From contig JAGGQZ010000017.1 in the NCBI GenBank assembly GCA_018613055.1, forward strand, positions 97,572 through 161,571: 64,000 bases of DNA. The letters run 5' to 3'. The notes below the pieces were generated by a model. The model searched no databases. It was not told the DNA's origin and worked only from the letters and a program-made list of their open reading frames with translations. The position numbers were made by a program, and so were the translations under genes. This stretch comes from Chryseobacterium sp. ISL-80 (GTDB lineage: Bacteria; Bacillota; Bacilli; Bacillales; Cytobacillaceae). Positions 51,183-58,376 of this stretch are shown piece after piece; the stretch's first letter is position 1, and the number at the start of each line of letters is the position of its first letter.

Positions 51183-52994
51183 ATGAATTTTGGGGGAATT
51201 GCTTTCACTCTAATTTCGGCTGCCTTTTTCATGGGTCTGGTAGCCTGGTATTCCTACATAAAAACGAAAGGTGAGGTTAGTGATTCAGCAGGTTATTTCC
51301 TCGCTGGACGCGGACTGACCGGCGGTTTCATTGCCGGTTCCCTCCTGCTTACCAATCTATCAGCTGAACAGCTGGTCGGATTAAATGGCCAGGCTTACCG
51401 CACCAACCTGTCAAACATGGCGTGGGAGGTTACAGCTGCTTTTGCAATCATAATCATGGCCACCTACCTTCTGCCAAAATACCTCGGGGGCAACTTCACT
51501 ACCCTTCCCGAGTTTCTGAGCAAGCGGTTTGATGAAGGCGTGAGACAATACACTGTCCTCCTGTTCATGCTCGGCTACATACTCGTGACGGCACCTTCCA
51601 TGCTTTATTCTGGTGCACTCGCTGTCCTGCAGCTTTTCAATGTCCCTGAACTGTTTGGCATTTCTTACGTAGCATCCGTTTGGATTGTCATCTGGATCAT
51701 CGGCATCATAGGCGCCATCTATGCGATTTTCGGCGGACTCAAAGCAGTAGCGGTTTCGGATACTTTAAATGGTGTCGGCTTGATCATCATCGGGCTGCTC
51801 GTTCCGATCCTTGGGTTGATTGCATTGGGGGACGGCAGTATCGGCGATGGCATGAAACAAATCGCAACTACGGACACCGAAAAAATGAACTCAATCGGGA
51901 CTAAACAGGATTCCGTGCCTTTTGGGACCATTTTTACCGGCATGATTTTTGCCAATCTGTTCTACTGGGCCTCAAACCAATATGTCATCCAGAGAACCCT
52001 TGGCGCAAAGAGCCTCGCTGAGGGACAGAAGGGTGTCTTAATCTCCGGATTTTACAAGCTGCTTGTGCCGTTGACCATGATGATTCCCGGAGTAATTGCT
52101 TTCCACATGTATGGAGGCGGACTGAAATCGGTGGATCTCGCCTATCCGACATTGATTTCCGATGTCCTGCCGAAATGGATGTCAGGCTTTTTCCTGGCCG
52201 TCCTCCTTGGTGCCGTCCTGAGCTCGTTCAATTCATTATTGAACAGTGCGGCAACGATGTTCGCGCTCGATATCTATAAAGCGCGCTTTAATCGGGATGC
52301 AGATGACGCCAAATTAATTTCCGTAAGCAAAATCGCCGGCACGCTGCTGGCAGTCATTTCATTATGTATTGCACCATTATTGATGAACGCGCCTGAAGGC
52401 TTATGGGACCTGATCAGGAGATTCACAGGCTTTTTCAATATCCCGATCATCGCCATCCTGCTTGTCGGCATCTTCTCAAAACGAATACCGGCACTGGCAG
52501 CAAAAGTCGTGATCATTTTCCATGTCATCACCTACTATATGCTTGTCTGGGGAACCCAGCATCTGTTCGATTATGCTGTTCCAATCCACTTCATTCATAT
52601 ATACGCAATTCTGTTCGTGGCTGAAGTCGCCATCATGGTCGGAATTGGAATCTGGAAGCCAAGAGTGACACCATATACCTTCCACTCAGAAGCAGCCGTT
52701 GACATGGTACCATGGAAATACACATTGCCAGTATCCGTGATCCTGCTTGCATTCGTTGCCGTCACTTACGTTGTGTTTTCCCCGATCGGATTAGCGTACG
52801 ACGGCGGTTATGTATCCACCGCATTTTGGCCGATCATTGCAGGTATCGTCGCAGTCACAGCCATTCTATCCTTTGCTGCCATAAAAAAATGGAACAGATC
52901 TTATGCCAGCTACCTGCAACAAGAAAATACGGTGATTGAAAGAGAGATCAGTACCAACGCAAATTTGAAAACTACGATTACGGACTTATCATAA
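51183..52994 (+). CDS. sodium:solute symporter family transporter (SSS)
   Basis: A 603-residue SLC5-type symporter with about 14-15 hydrophobic segments. Family stretches are YFLAGRGLTGGFIAGSLLLT, NLSAEQLVGLNGQAY, AIYAIFGGLKAVAVSDTLNG and LGAVLSSFNSLLNSAATMFA, which carry the sodium site region. It resembles the SglT/glucose-galactose group, but the substrate cannot be told. GGGAG precedes the ATG. A strong terminator follows. Confidence 0.9.
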   Translation: MNFGGIAFTLISAAFFMGLVAWYSYIKTKGEVSDSAGYFLAGRGLTGGFIAGSLLLTNLSAEQLVGLNGQAYRTNLSNMAWEVTAAFAIIIMATYLLPKYLGGNFTTLPEFLSKRFDEGVRQYTVLLFMLGYILVTAPSMLYSGALAVLQLFNVPELFGISYVASVWIVIWIIGIIGAIYAIFGGLKAVAVSDTLNGVGLIIIGLLVPILGLIALGDGSIGDGMKQIATTDTEKMNSIGTKQDSVPFGTIFTGMIFANLFYWASNQYVIQRTLGAKSLAEGQKGVLISGFYKLLVPLTMMIPGVIAFHMYGGGLKSVDLAYPTLISDVLPKWMSGFFLAVLLGAVLSSFNSLLNSAATMFALDIYKARFNRDADDAKLISVSKIAGTLLAVISLCIAPLLMNAPEGLWDLIRRFTGFFNIPIIAILLVGIFSKRIPALAAKVVIIFHVITYYMLVWGTQHLFDYAVPIHFIHIYAILFVAEVAIMVGIGIWKPRVTPYTFHSEAAVDMVPWKYTLPVSVILLAFVAVTYVVFSPIGLAYDGGYVSTAFWPIIAGIVAVTAILSFAAIKKWNRSYASYLQQENTVIEREISTNANLKTTITDLS

Positions 52995-52999
52995 ACACG

Positions 53000-53034
53000 G
53001 GACCTATTAGAGTGAATCTAATAGGTCCTTTTTA
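53000..53034 (+). terminator. terminator of the symporter gene
   Basis: GGACCTATTAGA pairs with TCTAATAGGTCC around a short loop, followed by five Ts. Confidence 0.9.
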
Positions 53035-53069
53035 TGCTGTTTTCACCGTTATATCCTCGGTTCATTTTA

Positions 53070-53370
53070 TTGCACATTTTGGGGCTGGGGTTTATTTGAG
53101 TTGACTAGGAAACTGCTTTTATTAGACATTTTGGAGCGGAGCTTTGTCTGAAATGTCCAGGAAACCGTTTTTATTAGACAGTTCGGAGTGGAACCGTGTC
53201 TGAAATGTCCAAGAAACTGCTTTTACTAGACATTTTAGTCTGGAGCTTTGTTCGAAATGTCCAGGAAACTGCTTTTATTAGACAGTTCGGAGTGGAACCG
53301 TGTCTGAAATGTCCAAGAAACTGCTTTTACTAGACATTTTAGTCTGGAACTTTGTTCGAAATGTCCAGGA
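53070..53370. repeat. 52-bp tandem hairpin array B, 6 units
   Basis: AGACA starts at 53124, 53176, 53228, 53280 and 53332, exactly 52 bp apart. A degenerate unit begins in register at 53072 (GCACATTTTG). Units have AGACATTT or AGACAGTT and, 30 bp on, AATGTCC. They alternate between two variants. The linker AAACTGCTTTTA resembles that of array A. It fills the gap between the convergent symporter and cydB genes. Confidence 0.93.
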
Positions 53371-53426
53371 AACTCTCTTTAATCCTAAACCCATGAATCC
53401 CTTCTTAGATCACTTCCCTCAAAGAG

Positions 53427-53453
53427 AAGGCGTCTGGTTAACCCAGACGCCTC
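53427..53453 (-). terminator. probable terminator of cydAB
   Basis: GGCGTCTGG (53429-53437) pairs with CCAGACGCC (53443-53451). The T-rich tail on the minus strand is interrupted. Confidence 0.65.
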
Positions 53454-53455
53454 CA

Positions 53456-54484
53456 TTATTGGTATCCTTTTGCATTCTCTTTGATGATTTTATCTTTGAA
53501 CAATGTGTAGCTCCATGATTGGTAGGCAAGGATGATTGGCACGAAGATGATTGCGACGATGAACATGATTGTCAGGTTGAGTTTGCTTCCTGCGGCGTCA
53601 AATAGACTGACACTGTAGGAGCTGTCAATTCTTGATGGCAGCATGTTCGGGAACATCCCGATGAATCCGAACGCCATTTTTGTGAATATGGTTACGCACA
53701 CTGAAGTGAACGCATAGCCGATTTTCTTTTTAAAGATAAAGTAAGCCGAAGCAATCATCGCGGCCAATGCGAGAATCGGCACGATCCAAAGGACTGGATG
53801 CTCTGTGTAGTTATCCAGCAATGGCGTCCGGTTCACCGTTGCCAGGAAGAAAAGTGACAACATTGCTGGCGCCACTCCTGCCAACACTCGCGAAATCCTG
53901 TAAGCCCGCACTGCGGTTTGTCCTGATGTTTTTAATTGAATCCATAATGATCCAGATAAAAGGAACAGAGAAACAAACAGTAATCCTCCTAAAATCCCGT
54001 ATCCGTTGAGAAGGCTGAACAGATTCCCTTCGTAGCCATTTGCTCCGATCATCAGTCCGCGATACAAATTGGCAAAGGTCACCCCAAACAAGAAAGCGAT
54101 CAGGAAGCTTCCGGCAAAAAAGCTCCATTTACAGGCTACCTGCCATATCGGGTTGTCATCCTTATGCATGAATTCGAGCCCGACCGCCCTGATGAACAAA
54201 GCAATCAATACAAGGAACAACGGAGTGTACAAAAAGCTGAACATGTCCGCATAGACGGCCGGGAATGCCGCGAAGGTCGCACCTCCGGCGGTAATCAGCC
54301 AGACCTCATTCCCGCCCCAGAACGGTCCGACTGCTTCCTGGAGCTGGTTTCGTTCCTGGCGGTTTTTCGCAGTGAAAGGCAATAGCATCCCTGTTCCGAG
54401 CGTGTATCCGTCAAGAATGAAATAAACGGTCCAGATCAAGCCCCAAAGCCCGAACCAGATAATCGCAAGTGTATCATGAGACAT
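53456..54484 (-). CDS. cydB: cytochrome bd ubiquinol/menaquinol oxidase subunit II
   Basis: A 342-residue membrane protein with about nine hydrophobic segments, subunit II of the bd-type oxidase. FGLWGLIWTVYFILDGYTLG at the start, GPFWGGNEVWLITAGGATFA and FPNMLPS near the end are family hallmarks. It overlaps cydA by 11 bp. In B. subtilis cydAB is followed by cydCD, but here a terminator and repeat array come next, so the assembly ABC transporter must be elsewhere or absent. Confidence 0.93.
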   Translation of the reverse strand: MSHDTLAIIWFGLWGLIWTVYFILDGYTLGTGMLLPFTAKNRQERNQLQEAVGPFWGGNEVWLITAGGATFAAFPAVYADMFSFLYTPLFLVLIALFIRAVGLEFMHKDDNPIWQVACKWSFFAGSFLIAFLFGVTFANLYRGLMIGANGYEGNLFSLLNGYGILGGLLFVSLFLLSGSLWIQLKTSGQTAVRAYRISRVLAGVAPAMLSLFFLATVNRTPLLDNYTEHPVLWIVPILALAAMIASAYFIFKKKIGYAFTSVCVTIFTKMAFGFIGMFPNMLPSRIDSSYSVSLFDAAGSKLNLTIMFIVAIIFVPIILAYQSWSYTLFKDKIIKENAKGYQ

Positions 54485-55826
54485 GCTTCACGCCTCCTTC
54501 AAGACCAAATTGGACCTCTGATTCCGGTCCTTTTTTTGCGTATTTTATGATCAAATAGACATCCGCGATCAGCAGAACGGTGTAGAAAATGACGAGCGCT
54601 GCCAGCGAAAAGACGACTTGCGATACAGCAATAGGAGACACTCCTTCTGATGTCTTCATCAATCCATAAACCACCCATGGCTGTCGTCCTGCTTCTGCCA
54701 CCATCCAGCCAGCATTGATTGCAAGGTATGGAAGAAGCACGGAGTAAAGGACAAGTTTCAAATATCTCGGTGAGTTCTCCAGTTTATTTTTCCGGTACAA
54801 ATACAATCCGTACCACGATACAGCAAGGAAAAAGACGCCGAGCGCGACCATCACCCTGAAGGCGTAAAATACCAGTTCAACATTTGGCCGTTCATCCTTC
54901 GCTATATCATTAAGTCCTGTTACCTCGCCATCGAAGGAATTCGTGTAAAAAAAGCTGCCAAGCTTAGGAATGCTGATTGCTTCGAAAGCATTCCTCTCAT
55001 TTTCCTGATCAGGAATCTGGATGAGATGGAATGGCATGGCCTTCTGGGTTTCCCAGACTGCTTCCATCGCCGCTCCTTTGGCCGGCTGCATTTGAGCTGC
55101 GAATACCCCGGATTGATGGCCGATGAATGGAGTCAGCGTCGCAGAGAAAAGTGCCATTGCCAGCCCGTATTTGAAAGATTTTTTATAAAATGCTGTTTCA
55201 TTTTTCCTCAGTAGATGATAGGCACTAATGGCCATCATGAAAAATGCGCCGACAATGTAGGCACTGACGACTGTATGTACGAACATATACCATGCATAAG
55301 GATTGGTGACGAGCTCTGCGAAGCTGTTCAGCTCTACACGGCCATTTTTCAGGACATAGCCGACCGGATTTTGCATGAAACCATTTGCCGTGATGATCCA
55401 GAGTGCGGAGAGATTCGTGCCGAGCGCAACCATCCAAATTGAGATCGCCCTCATCTTCGGCGAAAACTTATCCTTGCCGAACAGCCAGATGCCCATGAAG
55501 GTCGATTCAAGGAAAAAAGCAACCAGTGCTTCAATCGCGAGCGGTGAACCGAAAATATCCCCCATGTACTTCGAATACTCAGACCAGTTCGTCCCAAATT
55601 GGAACTCCATCGTAATGCCCGTGATGACCCCAAGAACAAAGTTGATTGCGAACAGCCTTCCCCAATAATCCGCCATCCGTTTATAGGTCTGGTCAAGGGT
55701 ACGGGCATACTTCGTCTCCATGATGGCAACAAGAATGACAAGCCCAAGCGTCAGCGGCACAAACAAGAAATGATAAAACACGGTGACAGCAAACTGGATC
55801 CGGCTTAAAATCAAGACCTCATCCAT
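54474..55826 (-). CDS. cydA: cytochrome bd oxidase subunit I
   Basis: A 450-residue membrane subunit carrying the haems. FAVTVFYHFLFVPLTLGLVI with the N-terminal haem-ligand His, GITMEFQFGTNW, and GWMVAEAGRQPW with FHLIQIPDQENE from the quinol-binding loop are conserved. The Q-loop is of the short type usual in Firmicutes. The oxidase works at low oxygen. A perfect TGTGA-N6-TCACA site lies 125 bp upstream, suggesting redox control. GGGAGG precedes the ATG. Confidence 0.94.
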   Translation of the reverse strand: MDEVLILSRIQFAVTVFYHFLFVPLTLGLVILVAIMETKYARTLDQTYKRMADYWGRLFAINFVLGVITGITMEFQFGTNWSEYSKYMGDIFGSPLAIEALVAFFLESTFMGIWLFGKDKFSPKMRAISIWMVALGTNLSALWIITANGFMQNPVGYVLKNGRVELNSFAELVTNPYAWYMFVHTVVSAYIVGAFFMMAISAYHLLRKNETAFYKKSFKYGLAMALFSATLTPFIGHQSGVFAAQMQPAKGAAMEAVWETQKAMPFHLIQIPDQENERNAFEAISIPKLGSFFYTNSFDGEVTGLNDIAKDERPNVELVFYAFRVMVALGVFFLAVSWYGLYLYRKNKLENSPRYLKLVLYSVLLPYLAINAGWMVAEAGRQPWVVYGLMKTSEGVSPIAVSQVVFSLAALVIFYTVLLIADVYLIIKYAKKGPESEVQFGLEGGVKHVS

Positions 55827-55950
55827 TTTTGGTTCCTCCCAAGTTTTTAGTTTGTGAAAAAGTTAACATACTCATAATTCTATTTTAAAAAAACTTTGTG
55901 AGTGATATTGAAGATTTTTGTAGATATTTTGTGACATTTTCCCTGTATTT

Positions 55951-55966
55951 TGTGATGCGCGTCACA
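55951..55966. promoter_or_regulatory. Fnr/Crp-type palindrome upstream of cydA
   Basis: TGTGATGCGCGTCACA is a perfect TGTGA-N6-TCACA. Two more TTTGTGA half-sites lie at about 55895 and 55929, between it and cydA. Fnr, Crp-like or Rex-type regulators are candidates. Confidence 0.65.
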
Positions 55967-55969
55967 GAC

Positions 55970-56000
55970 ATAAAAAAACAGGCCCTTTATCAAGGACCTA
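55970..56000 (-). terminator. terminator of the peroxiredoxin gene
   Basis: AGGTCCTT pairs with AAGGGCCT (one G-T) and is followed by seven Ts on the minus strand. Confidence 0.8.
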
Positions 56001-56006
56001 AACTCA

Positions 56007-56618
56007 TTAAATATTCCCGATATTCGATGGACTTGTACTGACTCCCTGCTGACCGGGCACCCAGTTCGCCGGTACCCCTTTTCCTGTTTGCTTCGCATAT
56101 TGCAGAGCCTGAAGAATCCTCAGATGTTCCGGGAGATTCCTCCCCACGTTTCCTGGATAAGTCAACTTGGCTCTAATAATACCCTCGGGATCAATGAATA
56201 CCGAAGTCCTGAAGCAGGCACCTGTCGTTTCATCTAGCACCCTATAGGCACGGCTGATGACCTGTGTCCTGTCACTAACCATAGGGAATGTCACATTTTT
56301 CAGTGATGGTGAGGTTTCTTTAAAGACGCGATGGCTGTAAACACTGTCCGTGCTGATGGACATCAGTTCTGCACCCATCGCCTTTATATATGGATAAATA
56401 GCGGCGACCGCCGCCAGCTCTGTCGGTCAGACAAAGGTGAAATCGCTCGGATAGAAAAATAAAATGACCCAATTTCCCCGATAATCCTCGAGATTGATTT
56501 TCTTGATATCACCATTGATAACGGCTTCTGCAGTAAATAATGGTGCCTGGTCGTCACGGTTCGCACAAAAAACAGTCGGGCATTGCACTATATCTTTGGC
56601 ATACAATTTTTCTTCCAT
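56007..56618 (-). CDS. selenocysteine peroxiredoxin (in-frame UGA at the peroxidatic site)
   Basis: A 203-residue AhpC/TSA peroxiredoxin if the UGA at 56429-56427 is read as selenocysteine (residue 64). The active site reads PSDFTFV-U-PTEL where the family has PxDFTFVCPTE. The other catalytic residues, Thr61 and Arg137 ([13 protein letters not shown]), are intact, as are downstream regions GNVGRN and PANWVPGQ. The usual resolving Cys before PANW is replaced by Val; Cys135 might substitute. It would reduce hydroperoxides or peroxynitrite using thiol donors. A SECIS-like hairpin follows the UGA. Without Sec insertion only a 63-residue fragment forms. The start has AAAGGAGGG. No selABCD is in the window. 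A disabled gene is the alternative, but there is no other damage. Confidence 0.85.
56399..56429 (-). promoter_or_regulatory. bacterial SECIS-like element directly after the UGA
   Basis: After the UGA (56429-56427) come ten bases, then UGGCGGC (56416-56410), the loop GGUC (56409-56406) and GCCGCUA (56405-56399). The seven-pair stem includes one G-U. The loop begins 17 nt after the UGA. In E. coli fdhF the SelB-bound apical loop is also GGUC, about 18 nt after the UGA. Confidence 0.75.
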
Positions 56619-56731
56619 ACCAGCGCCCTCCTTTCGTAAAATTTCTATCTATACAATCATATGCTGTTCATTTTTTATATTTCAGGTTCCCTCAGGAAAA
56701 ACTACATGAGACAAGAAAGGAGGGTTCACGA

Positions 56732-56896
56732 ATGAGCAGAGGAAAAGAGTTCAACCATAAGAAAAAAGGCCATCCAGGAGACTTGCCTGCAGGTGCACTA
56801 AAAGCAAAACGTCCTGAAACCGAAGCACAGGAAGACGAGGAATTCCTGGTTGTCCAAGAAGCTTTCAAAAATCGGATTGAGGAAGATGAAGTATAG
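56732..56896 (+). CDS. 54-residue charged small protein
   Basis: ATG 56732 has GGAGGG about eight bases upstream. The product begins MSRGKEFNHKKKGHPGD and continues with an acidic, helical second half (EDEEFLVVQEAF). It is hydrophilic with no membrane segment. The family is not recognised. A frame open upstream to 56540 is rejected because it runs antisense through the peroxiredoxin start. A good terminator follows. Confidence 0.65.
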   Translation: MSRGKEFNHKKKGHPGDLPAGALKAKRPETEAQEDEEFLVVQEAFKNRIEEDEV

Positions 56897-56901
56897 CTTA
56901 T

Positions 56902-56934
56902 TCTGGAACCTGGCGATCGCCGGGTTCTTTTTTT
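56902..56934 (+). terminator. terminator of the 54-codon gene
   Basis: GAACCTGGCG pairs with CGCCGGGTTC (one G-T), followed by about seven Ts. Confidence 0.85.
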
Positions 56935-57018
56935 GAAACTTTTTCCACATGAACATCGTATAGTTATCTATACACAATCTTTTCACACTCAGCACATTAA
57001 ATTTGGGGAGGAATAAAC

Positions 57019-57336
57019 ATGATCGTAAGCACTACATCGACACTGCAAGGCAAGGAAGTAGAACAATACATGGGGGTTGTTTCCGGAGAAGCAATAATGG
57101 GCGCGAATGTCGTGCGCGACTTTTTGGCAAGTGTCACCGATGTGATCGGCGGCAGGAGTTCCGCTTATGAAAACAAGCTTGCTGAAGGCCGTGAGATCGC
57201 GCTTCGCGAAATGGAGGACAAAGCCCGGCGCCTGGGTGCGAATGCGATTATCGGCGTAGACCTTGATTTTGAGACATTGCGTGAAGGCATGATGATGTGC
57301 ATCGCGACAGGAACTGCTGTCAGGATAAAGGAATAA
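57019..57336 (+). CDS. UPF0145 (YbjQ) family protein
   Basis: A 105-residue protein of the YbjQ/UPF0145 family: VVSGEAIMGANVVRDFLASV, then DVIGGRSSAYENKLAEGRE and ANAIIGVDLDFETL. Members form pentamers and are sometimes called heavy-metal-binding, but the function is not established. GGGGAGG precedes the ATG. It is monocistronic with its own terminator. Confidence 0.9.
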   Translation: MIVSTTSTLQGKEVEQYMGVVSGEAIMGANVVRDFLASVTDVIGGRSSAYENKLAEGREIALREMEDKARRLGANAIIGVDLDFETLREGMMMCIATGTAVRIKE

Positions 57337-57369
57337 GGTAGCAATTTTAATTCAGAAATATAGCTAATA

Positions 57370-57396
57370 GGACCAGGCAGGCGCCTGGTCCTTTTT
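57370..57396 (+). terminator. terminator of the ybjQ-like gene
   Basis: GGACCAGGC pairs with GCCTGGTCC around a 4-base loop, followed by Ts. Confidence 0.88.
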
Positions 57397-58291
57397 ATTT
57401 TTTAAAATTGGCGATGACCAGGCCATTTCCGACTACTGAGTCTCCTTGGCGCACAAAACCCAGTTTTTCATAAAGCTTAATCGCAGGCGTATTGGCTGCC
57501 CCGGTTGATACAATGATTTCATGGCATTCCTGCCGTTCAACCTCGGCCAGCAGCTTCCCTGCTATACCCCTGCGAAAAAAATCAGGATGGACCATCATCC
57601 GATGAATATCAAGCACTTCCCCTGACTTTTTATAGGAAACCGCCCCGGCCAGCACTCCTTCTATAAAATAGCCTATAAAGGTTTCGCCACAATTTTGCAG
57701 CTGTTCGAATGTTTCTTTCAACGGCGGGATTTCATCCGTGCCAATCAGGTCCGCTTCAATTCTGTATGACTTTTTCTGAAGATCAAGCACTTCAGCCGCT
57801 GCCATCACATTATTCAGTTCAATTTCCCTGATGACTGGCATGATTCCATAACCCTTTATTTTGTTTAAAATCAATTCCGGCCTTCCCTGGAGTGAAGGAA
57901 GTTTGTCCAATGCAAAAAAGCGCAGCTCCTTGCTTTCGCCATCGAGCATTTGCAGCTCTCCGTCCCAATCGGTGCAAGCATACAAACCAATCGCGTTATA
58001 AATTTCGTCGCCATTTGGATATTGAAAGTAATATTCCTCACCAGCAATTACATCCAATAACTTCAATGAATTCAGGCTCAGACCCGTTTCCTCATACAGT
58101 TCTCTGCAAGCTGTCTCTTCAAAACTCTCCCCAGGTTCCATCGCACCCCCGGGAATCCCCCACCTGCCCGTATCAGCTCGAAGCTGCAGCAGCACCTCAT
58201 ACTCTTTATTAAAAACAAGCACCGCAGAACCTGTCAGGATGAATGGCCGGCTGCCAATCAAGGCGCGGATTTCTCTAATATAATCGCTCAT
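57395..58291 (-). CDS. Nudix hydrolase - GNAT acetyltransferase fusion
   Basis: A 298-residue two-domain protein. Residues about 1-155 form a Nudix domain with the box GGAMEPGESFEETACRELYE followed by ETGL, the metal-binding motif for pyrophosphate bond cleavage. Residues about 160-298 form a GNAT domain with MMVHPDFFRRGIAGKLLAEV (acetyl-CoA site) and AIKLYEKLGFVRQG. Both signatures look intact, so the fusion may have two activities on related substrates. ATG 58291 is chosen since GGAGGAG lies before it; the ATG at 58303 would include that site. It is divergent from topB. Confidence 0.87.
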   Translation of the reverse strand: MSDYIREIRALIGSRPFILTGSAVLVFNKEYEVLLQLRADTGRWGIPGGAMEPGESFEETACRELYEETGLSLNSLKLLDVIAGEEYYFQYPNGDEIYNAIGLYACTDWDGELQMLDGESKELRFFALDKLPSLQGRPELILNKIKGYGIMPVIREIELNNVMAAAEVLDLQKKSYRIEADLIGTDEIPPLKETFEQLQNCGETFIGYFIEGVLAGAVSYKKSGEVLDIHRMMVHPDFFRRGIAGKLLAEVERQECHEIIVSTGAANTPAIKLYEKLGFVRQGDSVVGNGLVIANFKK

Positions 58292-58376
58292 GGTCTCCTC
58301 CATTACAAAAAATCTCCTTTTTCCATTATACTAAGTAAAGCATAAGCAAAACTGTTTTGTTTTGAAAGGAGCAATC

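Noticed and set aside
56007..56618. Peroxiredoxin as a nonsense pseudogene or two separate genes
   Set aside because: Only one stop, exactly at the active-site Cys codon, with a SECIS-like hairpin next to it and otherwise full conservation. The downstream fragment has no ribosome site of its own. Kept as an alternative only.
56540..56731. N-terminal extension of the 54-codon protein
   Set aside because: It would be read antisense through the start of the peroxiredoxin gene; the ATG at 56732 has its own strong ribosome site.
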